Shown: positions 1-6,958, numbered from the stretch's first letter. The stretch is 7,125 nt of DNA from Actinomycetota bacterium (GCA_011682565.1 JAACEJ010000439.1:1-7125); one strand, 5' to 3'. Notes: generated by a model not told the origin, from the sequence alone. Numbers and translations: made by a program.

Positions 1-90
1 CGGTTTTTTAAAGGATCGCTTCCCCGATAACTCGGGGTAAACTCACGCTCCGCTCCTCGCGATGACATGCTTTTCGACTTTTTACGAATT
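1..90. repeat. Interspersed repeat, copy A (cut by the window edge)
   Basis: Positions 15-90 match 1861-1924 almost base for base, apart from a gap of about ten bases in the second copy and one of two bases near the end. Shared blocks are ATCGCTTCCCCGATAA, GCTCCTCGCGATGACATGC and TTTTCGACTT. A six-base stem with a four-base loop (CCCCGA at 22-27, TCGGGG at 32-37) lies inside. The shared sequence runs to TTACGAATT and thus touches the stop codon of the hairpin protein gene. The left end lies outside the window. No T-run follows the hairpin on the minus strand, so it is at best a weak terminator. Confidence 0.75.
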
Positions 91-1321
91 ACTCTTCCAT
101 CCAATGGTAATAATCCGCCAAAAACCGCACCCCAAAAGACGTCGCAATATCCCGGTTTACCAGCCAGACCTTTTTGTGGATAAAGCGAACACGGGTTTCA
201 AAGAAACCGCCCGCCAGGTTGGGATCAGGATGATCCTTTGCGTAGCGATTCGTCAAAACCCAGTGCAATGATTTTTTGATGTTGGGCTTGAACTCATCGC
301 CCACGCCGTACTTTAGCAGACGCAGCCAAATAATCCCGGCGAAAGAAACTGTTGATCCGCAAATCGAATCCCTGTTTTTCTTTCCGCTTACATAGTTTTT
401 GTAGAAAAAAGTACCATCCTTGCGCTGAAATTTTGTATAAAACGTCGCTGTTTTTTTTGCGGCGTCGAGATAGCGTTTATCACCGGTCAGGTCATATCCC
501 TCCAGCAAAGATTCTGCATACCACAAGTTAAAGCGCGGATGAAAATACCCGTCTTTTTTATTGTTGGGCATAAAATCCATCCACAAACCGTATTTATCCT
601 GATAGTGCAGCAGGCTCTCACACAACTCAATAAACATTTTTTTATATTTTTCCTCGCCGGTGTACTCGTACATATCTTTAAACATCGAGCCTTCATTGTT
701 CGGACGCGCAACATCGAACAGTTTTTGATGTTCTTTTTCCGGCCAAAAGGGACTATTCTCTTTCAACACTTTACCGGTCTTGGGATCGACATTGTCGTAA
801 AAAACGCGATGCTCCGGCTCGTACATGTGGCGCATCATCCAGTCTCCGGCGCGCGTGGGTACGTCGGCGTAGCGCTTATCGCCGGTTACATCGTACAGCC
901 GAAAAAGCCCGGCTGTGCCATCGGTAACAGTGGCAAAGACAATCGTCGGGATATAATCGCCATGAACGGCGCGCACCATGCCATTCAGTTGCGGATTATC
1001 TTTGATTTCCAGACTCACCCACCAGTTCCCTGCCTTTTTGGCCGCATCAAGATATGCCTCATTTTTTGTAATCTTGTACGCCTCGACCAGTGCGTAAATG
1101 ATTTGCCCCGTATGCCACGGCGGTTCATAATCGTACCACTTGCCCTCGATCATCTGATAGTCGCAGCGGGATTTGCCATTTTGATCTAAAAGCACATTTG
1201 CCGCATAGCCGGCTCCGTCATTGATGGCATCGAGAATTTGCTGTTTGATATTTTCCTGAGCGGTTACAGCAGCAACAGATAAAAAAACAATGCTGACTGC
1301 AATCCATTTTCGTAAAATCAT
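89..1321 (-). CDS. Exported alpha/alpha-barrel (six-hairpin glycosidase-like) protein
   Basis: A 410-residue exported protein, probably a glycan-active enzyme of the six-hairpin (alpha/alpha barrel) type. Residues 1-21 form a signal peptide: basic Arg-Lys, a hydrophobic core, then AVTA before Gln22. The mature part repeats helical-hairpin units: KITKNEAYLDAAKKAGNWW (83-101), DVTGDKRYADVPTRAGDWM (144-162), EYTGEEKYKKMFIEL (219-233) and DLTGDKRYLDAAKKTATFY (277-295). Each has a T-G/K-(D/E/N)-x-x-Y turn followed by an amphipathic helix, as in the GH88/GH105/GH127-like superfamily. The aromatic stretch EGKWYDYEPPWHTGQ (59-73) could lie in the active cleft. I cannot assign a family or catalytic residues. 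The ATG at 1321 follows AAAAGGAGAGGAA on the minus strand, a strong ribosome binding site. The stop codon (89-91) abuts an interspersed repeat. It sits 620 bp downstream of the GxGYxYP gene, so it probably has its own promoter. Gene reality is very sure; the fold is likely; the substrate is unknown. Confidence 0.93.
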   Translation of the reverse strand: MILRKWIAVSIVFLSVAAVTAQENIKQQILDAINDGAGYAANVLLDQNGKSRCDYQMIEGKWYDYEPPWHTGQIIYALVEAYKITKNEAYLDAAKKAGNWWVSLEIKDNPQLNGMVRAVHGDYIPTIVFATVTDGTAGLFRLYDVTGDKRYADVPTRAGDWMMRHMYEPEHRVFYDNVDPKTGKVLKENSPFWPEKEHQKLFDVARPNNEGSMFKDMYEYTGEEKYKKMFIELCESLLHYQDKYGLWMDFMPNNKKDGYFHPRFNLWYAESLLEGYDLTGDKRYLDAAKKTATFYTKFQRKDGTFFYKNYVSGKKNRDSICGSTVSFAGIIWLRLLKYGVGDEFKPNIKKSLHWVLTNRYAKDHPDPNLAGGFFETRVRFIHKKVWLVNRDIATSFGVRFLADYYHWMEE

Positions 1322-1381
1322 TTCCTCTCCTTTTTTAAAAAATCAAACTTTCATTCACATACCGAATTGCCTTTATGTGTT

Positions 1382-1725
1382 ATGTGCGACGCATTTCAGG
1401 TAATATCCGAACTCCTGCGTCTAACAGTTGTCGGATAAAACACTCAGAAAATGACAAACTCTAAAATGCGTCGCACATGTTTCATTCGCTAAACGAGCAA
1501 CCCACATGTGCGACGCATTTTGGTAATACCCAAAACCCTGCGCCTAACAGTCGTCGGATAAAATACTCAGAAAATGACAAACTCTAAAATGCATCGCACA
1601 TGTTTCATTCGCTAACCGAGCAACATAAATGTGCGACGCATTTTTGGTAATACCCAAAACCCTGCGCCTAACAGTCGTCGAATAAAACACTCAGAAAATG
1701 ACAAACTCTAAAATGCGTCGCACAT
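1382..1725. repeat. Three tandem 123-124 bp units, each with an inverted-repeat element
   Basis: The units start at 1382, 1506 and 1629. Each has a 96-97 bp element bounded by ATGTGCGACGCATTT and its reverse complement AAATGCGTCGCACAT: 1382-1396/1464-1478, 1506-1520/1587-1601 (one mismatch) and 1629-1643/1711-1725. A 27 bp spacer beginning GTTTCATTCGCTAA separates them, and only its first bases follow the third. Units two and three differ by three substitutions and one indel within the element. Unit one differs from unit three at about nine positions, mostly in its left half. Units two and three also hold a short hairpin TTTTGG-CCAAAA. There is no coding capacity. The block ends 60 bp upstream of the hairpin protein start codon and could be a trapped mobile-repeat array, a regulatory site cluster or a structured leader RNA. 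Confidence 0.88.
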
Positions 1726-1802
1726 GTTTCATATTCACGACTTTGATTTTGCATCCCAAAAACTCGTTTTCTTCAATGAGCAACTCGTAAAAAATATTAA
1801 AG

Positions 1803-1924
1803 TGCCATTGCGAGCGAAGCGAAGCAACCCGGATATCGACTAACGTGCTGTTTTATAAAAATCGCTTCCCCGATAATTCGGAGATCTGCTCCTCGCGATG
1901 ACATGCTTTTCGACTTTACGAGTT
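1803..1924. repeat. Interspersed repeat, copy B, MITE-like with inverted ends
   Basis: This is the complete copy of the element cut off at the left edge. Its ends are inverted repeats: TGCCATTGCGAG at 1803-1814 and CTCGCGATGACA at 1892-1903, matching in 10 of 12 positions. The left end continues as CGAAGCGAAGCAA, a sequence style common in short interspersed repeats of several bacterial phyla. Similarity to copy A goes beyond the inverted end to about 1924. It carries no open reading frame of note. It sits 18 bp past the stop of the GxGYxYP gene, just as copy A sits past the hairpin protein gene. Confidence 0.72.
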
Positions 1925-1941
1925 TGTCATCAATGGTGTAA

Positions 1942-3183
1942 TTATCTTTTCCCATATCGCGTTGTAAAAGTCGGGGCGTTACCGGCATATTTGAAAAAAA
2001 CATCCAACGGCACAAGTTCAAAATCCGGGCCGAGCTTGGCAAGAATACGTTTTACGCGCTCAATATGGCCGAATTCCCGGATGTGAAGCAAACAAAAGTA
2101 AGGCCGTTTCGCATTCAGATTTGCCAGTTCCTGAATGTCCGCTGCAGCCTCGTCCTCGTTTCTGTTTTCCGACAAATAATAATCAAATGAAATAAAGGGA
2201 ACACCATCCCTGACTGCAAAAGTATGCGCCGGCCGATAGCCATTGGCAAAGCCGATGGCGCCGGGCATTCTGTCATAATAAACATCGACGATTTCTTTTG
2301 GGACATCATCGTCCAGACCGCCGCTTTCCCAATAATTTGTATGCTCCATAATTTCAAAAGAATTCAAATCCAACTTTTGCATCAGCTCATACGCTTTATC
2401 GACCACATCGGGTAAATATTCCATGGGGATGGATTTGGGATACATATAGCCGGGTCCGGAAAGAGAGCCGATGAAATAGTCGTTCGGAGTGGATTCATCA
2501 TAAAAAAATTGCAACATGGCCGGCGCCAGCCAGACCCAATTCATCGTGACTTCCCACGCATACGGGATATCTCCACGCCCGGGCTCTGTCCACGCGCCCA
2601 ATCCCAGACAATCCGTTTGGATGCAGGCAAGATAAACCTTGTTTTCAGGAATATACTTTTTCCCGGATTTGATATTATGGTTGTTTTTAAACTTGTATCC
2701 CGGCGTCAATCCGATTTGAGTATTAAAACTCATGTTCGGCAGCGTGTGCAGCCCTTCGACGCGCAGGGCATAACTCGATGCCAGGGCCACCTGCTGCGCT
2801 TCTTTGTCTTTACGGTAGGAATGCCACCCCATAACTATGGAGAGCGGTTTCATTTCCCGAAAGAGACGTTTGGCAAAGCGATATTCGAGGGTATCCGCCG
2901 GATTCGTCGACGCATCGGTAAAAAAGGCTTTTTTGTACATACCGAAATCAGCGATACCCGGTTTCATCAGTTTTCCACCCTCGCCACCCAAGTAAACCAG
3001 GTAATCCTTGCTGCACTTTTGCCAATACTTTTTATAGGCCCAGGTATAAATCTCATAGTCGCTCTGACCGATAAATTTTCCGCGCAGGTCTTCTTTCATT
3101 TTCAGGCCATATTTTTCGACCCAGCGGAATAAGGTCTTCGGAAACGACAACGGATTCATCGAGACCTGCGGCAGTGAAAGCAA
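1942..3183 (-). CDS. GxGYxYP-family putative glycoside hydrolase, C-terminal part of a frameshifted gene
   Basis: This is the larger, downstream part of a gene that begins at 3550 in another frame. The family-defining motif GPGYMYP is encoded at 2437-2457 (residues 365-371 of the rejoined 535-residue protein), which places it in the GxGYxYP putative glycoside hydrolase family. Members are exported, and their exact reaction is not known to me. Other notable stretches are FAKRLFREMKPLSIVMGWHS, a Trp-rich segment TMNWVWLAPAM before the motif, and a C-terminal LHIREFGHIERVKRIL. The open frame can be followed to a TTG at 3183. The first 21 or so residues from there read over DNA that codes in the other frame and do not look native; family-like sequence begins at VEKYGLKMKEDL (near 3119). 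This fragment alone lacks the signal peptide and would not be exported. The stop is TAA, and an interspersed repeat lies 18 bp beyond it. Confidence 0.85.
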   Translation of the reverse strand: MLSLPQVSMNPLSFPKTLFRWVEKYGLKMKEDLRGKFIGQSDYEIYTWAYKKYWQKCSKDYLVYLGGEGGKLMKPGIADFGMYKKAFFTDASTNPADTLEYRFAKRLFREMKPLSIVMGWHSYRKDKEAQQVALASSYALRVEGLHTLPNMSFNTQIGLTPGYKFKNNHNIKSGKKYIPENKVYLACIQTDCLGLGAWTEPGRGDIPYAWEVTMNWVWLAPAMLQFFYDESTPNDYFIGSLSGPGYMYPKSIPMEYLPDVVDKAYELMQKLDLNSFEIMEHTNYWESGGLDDDVPKEIVDVYYDRMPGAIGFANGYRPAHTFAVRDGVPFISFDYYLSENRNEDEAAADIQELANLNAKRPYFCLLHIREFGHIERVKRILAKLGPDFELVPLDVFFKYAGNAPTFTTRYGKR

Positions 3184-3550
3184 CGATTAAAGAAGTCCGT
3201 ACATTTTTATCCCAGACGACATATCCTTTTACATATTTGCCCAAAGCCGCCAGCGCTTCATCCGCATCTTTTAATTTCCGGAATTGCATCTTGCGCGTAT
3301 TTTTATAATAATCCAAAAGCGGTTGGGAAAACTTGAAATCCCATTTAGGCGGATAGATAAAATAGAGATGAGGGGCGTCGAGATTGGCAACACCCTGCAA
3401 ACTGATCAAGAACGCATGTACGGGCAAATCTCCTTCCATCTCCCAATTTGCGGAAAGAGGCATGACATACATTTCATCGGCAGCGTTGGCAAAAGGTGAG
3501 AGGCTTACAAGAAACACAAAAAAGAAAATGAAATATTTATTGATTGACAT
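3053..3550 (-). CDS. GxGYxYP-family putative glycoside hydrolase, N-terminal part of a frameshifted gene
   Basis: This is the upstream part of the same gene, carrying the authentic start. The ATG at 3550 follows AAAGGAA on the minus strand. Residues 1-23 are a signal peptide: Lys5, a very hydrophobic Phe/Val/Leu core and a FANA cleavage site before Ala24-Asp25. The mature part (MYVMPLSANWEMEGDLPVHAFLISLQGVANLDAPHLYFIYP) looks like the N-terminal domain of the GxGYxYP family, where a line about the entity's resources and a short beta/alpha unit precede the catalytic-like domain. Native-looking sequence runs to residue 143 (SEDLIPL). After that the frame gives a basic tail (GRKIWPENERRPARK) ending at a stop near 3053, while the matching continuation is in the +1 frame. 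The gene lies 23 bp after the lipoprotein gene in the same direction, so the two are probably one transcript. As sequenced, this half yields a 165-residue exported stub. Confidence 0.85.
   Translation of the reverse strand: MSINKYFIFFFVFLVSLSPFANAADEMYVMPLSANWEMEGDLPVHAFLISLQGVANLDAPHLYFIYPPKWDFKFSQPLLDYYKNTRKMQFRKLKDADEALAALGKYVKGYVVWDKNVRTSLIVAFTAAGLDESVVVSEDLIPLGRKIWPENERRPARKIYRSERL
3112..3122 (-). other. Frameshift site in the GxGYxYP gene
   Basis: On the minus strand the sequence reads CTGGGTCGAAAAATATGG. One frame gives PLGRKIW and then a wrong-looking tail; the other gives WVEKYGLKMKEDL. Removing one base repairs the gene. Dropping one G of GGG (3120-3122) gives PLVEKYGLK. Dropping one A of the A5 run (3112-3116) gives PLGRKYGLK. 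Either way the repaired gene is 1608 bases, 535 residues plus stop, from 3550 to 1942. The A5 run is the likelier place for a replication or sequencing slip, whereas the valine version reads more naturally. There is no slippery heptamer or obvious downstream pseudoknot, so programmed frameshifting is not supported. Confidence 0.82.
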
Positions 3551-3573
3551 TTTTGTTCCTTTCGAATATTTTT

Positions 3574-4125
3574 CTATTGTTCAGAAATCACTCGGTCAAA
3601 TACCAGTCGAATAGGTGTTGGTCGGCTGGATCGTTTTTCAATCACTATAAGCTTATTTCCCCTGCGATCGAGCTTGAAGGATTGGGTTGTTTTTATTTTC
3701 GTGTCACCCTGGGAAGTCTCTACAGTTTGTTCTTTGGCAAGCGCCAATTCACGATCCGGCTCTTTCCACGATCCCCTGAACGTTATGATTGTGCCGGATT
3801 TTTGCAAAACACCCATATACCAGTTGTCAGGCCAGATTTGAGATGTGACGGGAACTTTTACAGCATCGCCGCCCGGAATAAAACTTACCGAATCTGCGGA
3901 CGCAATTTTATTTCTGCTCAGCCAATTATGAACAATTAGGATGGCCTCACCCTTTTTTTGAATTTTCATCTCAAGCTGGCGGTGGCGTACGGTTACGATA
4001 TCCGTGCTGCTTTTTGAATCGAGTTTCCAGGTACCGTAAATTGTTTTTGTCTTATCAGCGCATGACAGACTGAACAGGAAACTGAGAACAACAACAGTTT
4101 GCATGAACAAAAAAAGTTTTTTCAT
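3574..4125 (-). CDS. Predicted lipoprotein, lipocalin-like beta-rich, function unknown
   Basis: A 183-residue exported protein that I do not recognise by name. The N-terminus MKKLFLFMQTVVVLSFLFSLSC is a signal sequence ending at Cys22. This suggests a lipoprotein, but the lipobox is atypical (Ser at -3, Leu at -2), so ordinary signal-peptidase cleavage is possible. The mature part opens with YGTWKLDSKSS and later has TTQSFKLDRRGNKLIV. This pattern of a start 'GTWKLD..S', alternating beta strands and a late 'L..dG..L' strand is shared by many small extracytoplasmic beta-barrel or beta-sandwich proteins of unknown role. The ATG at 4125 follows CCGAGGAGTAAA, a strong ribosome binding site. The stop TAG lies 23 bp ahead of the GxGYxYP start, so the two genes form an operon. 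A binding or accessory role for that enzyme is an inference from context only. Confidence 0.85.
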   Translation of the reverse strand: MKKLFLFMQTVVVLSFLFSLSCADKTKTIYGTWKLDSKSSTDIVTVRHRQLEMKIQKKGEAILIVHNWLSRNKIASADSVSFIPGGDAVKVPVTSQIWPDNWYMGVLQKSGTIITFRGSWKEPDRELALAKEQTVETSQGDTKIKTTQSFKLDRRGNKLIVIEKRSSRPTPIRLVFDRVISEQ

Positions 4126-4154
4126 TTTACTCCTCGGGTTTGGTGTTTGAATGA

Positions 4155-4183
4155 TTTTTAAATTTGATATTTTTGAATAGCAA
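4155..4183 (-). promoter_or_regulatory. Weak sigma-70-like promoter for the lipoprotein/GxGYxYP pair
   Basis: On the minus strand TTGCTA (4178-4183) and TAAAAA (4155-4160) are 17 bases apart, each matching four of six consensus positions. They lie about 30 bp ahead of the start codon at 4125 in an AT-rich stretch. AT-rich DNA yields such matches by chance, so this is tentative. Confidence 0.3.
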
Positions 4184-4190
4184 TGTTAAC

Positions 4191-4242
4191 AAAAAACCGG
4201 GACAAAATCAAGCTCCCTGAATGTGCAGCAACCGGCCCCGGT
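4191..4242 (-). terminator. Possible intrinsic terminator downstream of the GH20 gene
   Basis: Read on the minus strand, ACCGGG (4237-4242) can pair with CCCGGT (4196-4201), and six T follow directly (4191-4196). The loop is long (about 35 bases), but an inner GGGA/TCCC pairing competes within it. It is placed correctly to end the GH20 transcript before the lipoprotein promoter. The long loop lowers confidence. Confidence 0.35.
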
Positions 4243-4288
4243 CCGAGCGACAGTGAGGACTCTGAGTGGCGGACAAATTCACAGAAAA

Positions 4289-4468
4289 GATGTGCGACGC
4301 ACATCAATCGCTGCGCAATTGTTATTTTCTCACATACTCCCACAAATGTATAAAAGCCTTTGTCGTTTCTCATGTGCGTCGCACTTTTCATCTGATCAGT
4401 AAATGAAAACAGCACGGCCAATTGTAACGATTGGTGTATGCCTCTTTTTCAAAAAGTACGCCGCACAC
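4289..4468. repeat. Three evenly spaced palindromes of the GTGCG-W-CGCAC type
   Basis: GTGCGACGCAC at 4292-4302 sits inside a perfect 17 bp palindrome, GATGTGCGACGCACATC (4289-4305). GTGCGTCGCAC is at 4374-4384, and a decayed copy GTACGCCGCAC at 4456-4466. Start-to-start distances are 82 and 82. The segment 4372-4468 has inverted ends (ATGTGCGTCGCACTTTT against the complement of AAAAGTACGCCGCACAC, 14 of 17) and is 97 bp long, as in the 1382-1725 array, yet its interior is unrelated. Confidence 0.75.
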
Positions 4469-4474
4469 AATAAT

Positions 4475-6958
4475 TCACGAATTAATAATCCTGTACTTGT
4501 AATCATGATTGCGCACCTGCACGCCGCGCAAACGAAATGAAAATCCCCAACCACCTTTGCCCTGATCGATCTTTAATAAAAGATAATTATTTCCCTTTTT
4601 CAAATGTAAGACCAGACGTTCTTCATCCGGGACCAAATTTCGTTTAACATGATGTTGAAAACTTTTTTCGCCGTTTAAAAAAATCTCAATGCCGTCGTTG
4701 CTGCCGAACGTTGCGGTCACGTCTCTTTCACGATCGCTTTCGATACGGCAATAGGCATAGGCAACGACGTGTGTATTTTCCGTAAACAAATCCGCAAGAT
4801 TTACTTTGGCAAAAGTTTTCGATGTTACTTTTCGCCAGCGTTTTCTACTGCCCTGCGGCCATTCTACGGCGTCCCACACGGTCGGTCGCGCATTTGCTTC
4901 GCCGCCCATAGAGGTCAGGTAATCGATATTTTTGCCGGTATTTTTAAACGCACCGCAAATGAGCCAGCTTTGAAAATAATCCCCTTCTATTTTGCGAACA
5001 TCGAGGCGTACTTGATTGGGCGGCGGCAAATAGTGCCCCAACTCAAAATCGCGAAGAGCAGCGGACAGGTATTGTATGGCCTGCCCCAGGGCGGTCTCTT
5101 TCTGCGAAAACATGTCCAGATTATGATCCAGCCAGTAGATACGATTTTCCAATAGCCAAAGATGACGAAAAGTTGCTTTGATATGGTCGAGCCGCAGACG
5201 GGTATCCTGAAGTTTTTGCAGCGCCTCAACAAGCAGGCCGCGGCTGGTCCGGCGATCCGTTTTTTGTAAAAGGCAGGCCTGGCGGTAAAAATCCGCGGCC
5301 GCAAGAACTGCCATCCGGCTTTTGGCCATATCATCATATTGATCGATCGATAATTTCAGATAATCTATATCCGTTACATTTGTATTAGGCCCAGCCTGCT
5401 CAATGATTTTTCCAGCCTGCTCGCAAATCCCGGCAACCTGCTGCCAGGGACGAAGATTCAGAGAAATGCTTTCTCCCCTTTTCGGGATCAGTGTGCTCCA
5501 AAAAATCTTTTCATTCATTTCCTGAGTCGGGGCCAAATCGGTGAGCGGCTCAAGTCGGTTTATCACTCGGGCAATAGACTGACTTGCGTCGCCGTAGACC
5601 GCACGATCGAAGCGGAGATCAAAAGTAACGGCTGCGAGGCTGTCGGTATTCCAGCTTTGTTCAGCGGCAAAAGCGACCCCGTACCAGTCCCGCGAAAACA
5701 ACGCCGATCCGCCGTCATCCCAGACGGCCGTCAGCACACCCATAACACCCTCCGATTTGCCGTCCCTGATGAATTTGCGGATATTGCCGCGGGTCTTTCT
5801 GAAATCCGGCATAAGGCGATTTGAGTTCAGTACACCGGGACAAATCATAACTGTAAAGCCGGCCTTTTTCAGCGGTGCGATGATGTTTGTGAATGAGCCT
5901 TGATCGCCGTATTCCCAGGTTATCAGAATTGTTTCTTTTGGTATCATTTTCAAAATCTGCGGATGCGCCAGGGCAACGTCGGCCCACATCATCATGCGCT
6001 TGCCGTGCTTTTTCAATAAGCGGCTCAACCGATTGATGTGACGAGCATAAACACCGGCGGTGCCCAGGCTATCCATAAGCTTTTTTGATGCACCGCGCCC
6101 CAAATCCCAGGTCTCATCGCAATTAACATTGAAAAACGGAGACGAGAATGCCGGAGCCATCTCCCTGTAAATGTCCGCCAAAAGCCGATAACTCGCTTCT
6201 TTTGTCGGGGAGAGCATTCGTCCGGCTTCACCGAGTGGTGCATACTGAGGATAGGCAAGAATTTTTTCAAAATGTCCAAAAGACTGAAAATTCGGCAAAA
6301 GCTGAATATGATATTTATCGGCATAGTCAGCCAATTCCTTCCACTGGTCGATGGTCACCGCACCACCGGTCGGAGCAAAGTCGCCGTGCTTTTGGGTTGC
6401 GACAACATTTTCAGTATAATACGAAATCATGTTGAGTTTAAGTTCGGCGCAGCGGCGGATTTGTTTTTTGAAAAAATCCATGGTCGGCACCGGGCCGCGG
6501 CTGATGTCATCCTGCATGCCGCGGAACTTGAAATCCGGCCGGTCGGTGATTTTCAGGCATGGCAGCCGATTTTCACCGGCGTGGCCGCGCAGCAACTGGA
6601 TCAGCGTCTGCGCAGCGTAAAACAAACCGGTCGATGTGTTGGCCGCAGCGATAATTTTCTTTTTTCCGATCAACAGCCGGTATCCTTCGTCGCCCGGTTT
6701 TTCATCGGGCAAAAGGCCGTTTTTGTGGCACAGTTGAGTAAAATCCGCATCCCGGGACGAAAGGCCAAAAATAATGTCCGCTTTAGCTACGTCCGCTTTA
6801 CGCAAACGGCAACCCGCATTCTTTTGAAAGGCATCGATCAATTCCTGCAAGCCTGTTTCAAAATCATTGGGATTGTTTATCTTTGTTGCGATTCCCATCG
6901 AGTCAGACGGGAATAGAAACCAGCCGTTGCCCCATTCAACCTGTTGGGGCGCAGGCAC
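4475..6958 (-). CDS. GH20-family beta-N-acetylhexosaminidase-like enzyme
   Basis: An 827-residue enzyme from the GTG at 6958. Residues 1 to about 140 match the GH20 domain 2 fold, ending in the usual GLFYAAQTLIQLL and CLKITDRPDFKFRGM linker. The TIM-barrel catalytic domain follows (about 141-470). It has the DDISRG...TMDFFKKQIRRCAELKLNMISYY opening and NVNCDETWDLG at 277-287, with Asp281-Glu282 as the predicted substrate-assisted catalytic pair; WADVALAHP and WEYGD come later. The divergent form, without a canonical H-x-G-G before DE, resembles GcnA-type GH20. Such enzymes release terminal beta-GlcNAc or GalNAc by a retaining mechanism. Residues 470-690 are mostly helical. Residues 690-827 (FGSNDGIEIFLNGE, LHLKKGNNYLLLKI) form a beta-sandwich like those appended to exported glycosidases. 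A signal peptide is encoded just upstream in frame, so 6958 is probably not the native start. It is followed by a 349 bp gap. Confidence 0.93.
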   Translation of the reverse strand: MPAPQQVEWGNGWFLFPSDSMGIATKINNPNDFETGLQELIDAFQKNAGCRLRKADVAKADIIFGLSSRDADFTQLCHKNGLLPDEKPGDEGYRLLIGKKKIIAAANTSTGLFYAAQTLIQLLRGHAGENRLPCLKITDRPDFKFRGMQDDISRGPVPTMDFFKKQIRRCAELKLNMISYYTENVVATQKHGDFAPTGGAVTIDQWKELADYADKYHIQLLPNFQSFGHFEKILAYPQYAPLGEAGRMLSPTKEASYRLLADIYREMAPAFSSPFFNVNCDETWDLGRGASKKLMDSLGTAGVYARHINRLSRLLKKHGKRMMMWADVALAHPQILKMIPKETILITWEYGDQGSFTNIIAPLKKAGFTVMICPGVLNSNRLMPDFRKTRGNIRKFIRDGKSEGVMGVLTAVWDDGGSALFSRDWYGVAFAAEQSWNTDSLAAVTFDLRFDRAVYGDASQSIARVINRLEPLTDLAPTQEMNEKIFWSTLIPKRGESISLNLRPWQQVAGICEQAGKIIEQAGPNTNVTDIDYLKLSIDQYDDMAKSRMAVLAAADFYRQACLLQKTDRRTSRGLLVEALQKLQDTRLRLDHIKATFRHLWLLENRIYWLDHNLDMFSQKETALGQAIQYLSAALRDFELGHYLPPPNQVRLDVRKIEGDYFQSWLICGAFKNTGKNIDYLTSMGGEANARPTVWDAVEWPQGSRKRWRKVTSKTFAKVNLADLFTENTHVVAYAYCRIESDRERDVTATFGSNDGIEIFLNGEKSFQHHVKRNLVPDEERLVLHLKKGNNYLLLKIDQGKGGWGFSFRLRGVQVRNHDYKYRIINS

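Larger units (their letters stand above)
1322..1941. other. 620 bp intergenic region without a gene
   Basis: It separates the GxGYxYP gene from the hairpin protein gene. It contains the ribosome binding site of the latter (GGAGAGGAA, 1322-1330), the tandem inverted-repeat array, about 75 bp of plain AT-rich sequence (1726-1802) and the MITE-like repeat. I see no convincing sigma-70 promoter in 1331-1381, and no open reading frame with coding character. Confidence 0.75.
4126..4474. other. 349 bp intergenic region with promoter, terminator and palindrome signals
   Basis: It lies between the GH20 gene and the lipoprotein gene. From left to right it holds the lipoprotein ribosome binding site, a weak promoter, a GC-rich possible terminator stem and three palindrome copies at 82 bp spacing. 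An 87-codon minus-strand frame (4158-4421) crosses these signals. It has no ribosome binding site or recognisable composition and is not called as a gene. Confidence 0.7.

Noticed and set aside
539..1189. Long plus-strand frames opposite the genes (here, 2509-3132 and 6272-6916)
   Set aside because: They lie exactly opposite well-supported genes and give low-complexity, Arg/His/Phe-rich products without start signals.
1410..1690. Integron attC sites
   Set aside because: GTCTAAC/GCCTAAC in each unit fits the RYYYAAC core, but no matching GTTRRRY partner lies at a proper distance and there are no cassette genes or integrase.
1382..1725. CRISPR array
   Set aside because: Only three units, spacers are nearly identical to each other, and the units are over 120 bp with internal inverted ends; no cas genes are present.
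3100..3130. Programmed ribosomal frameshift in the GxGYxYP gene
   Set aside because: No slippery heptamer, no internal Shine-Dalgarno at the right spacing and no evident downstream structure; a simple indel explains it better.
4158..4421. 87-codon minus-strand frame as a small gene
   Set aside because: It crosses the palindromes and the possible terminator, has no ribosome binding site, and its protein has no domain-like character.
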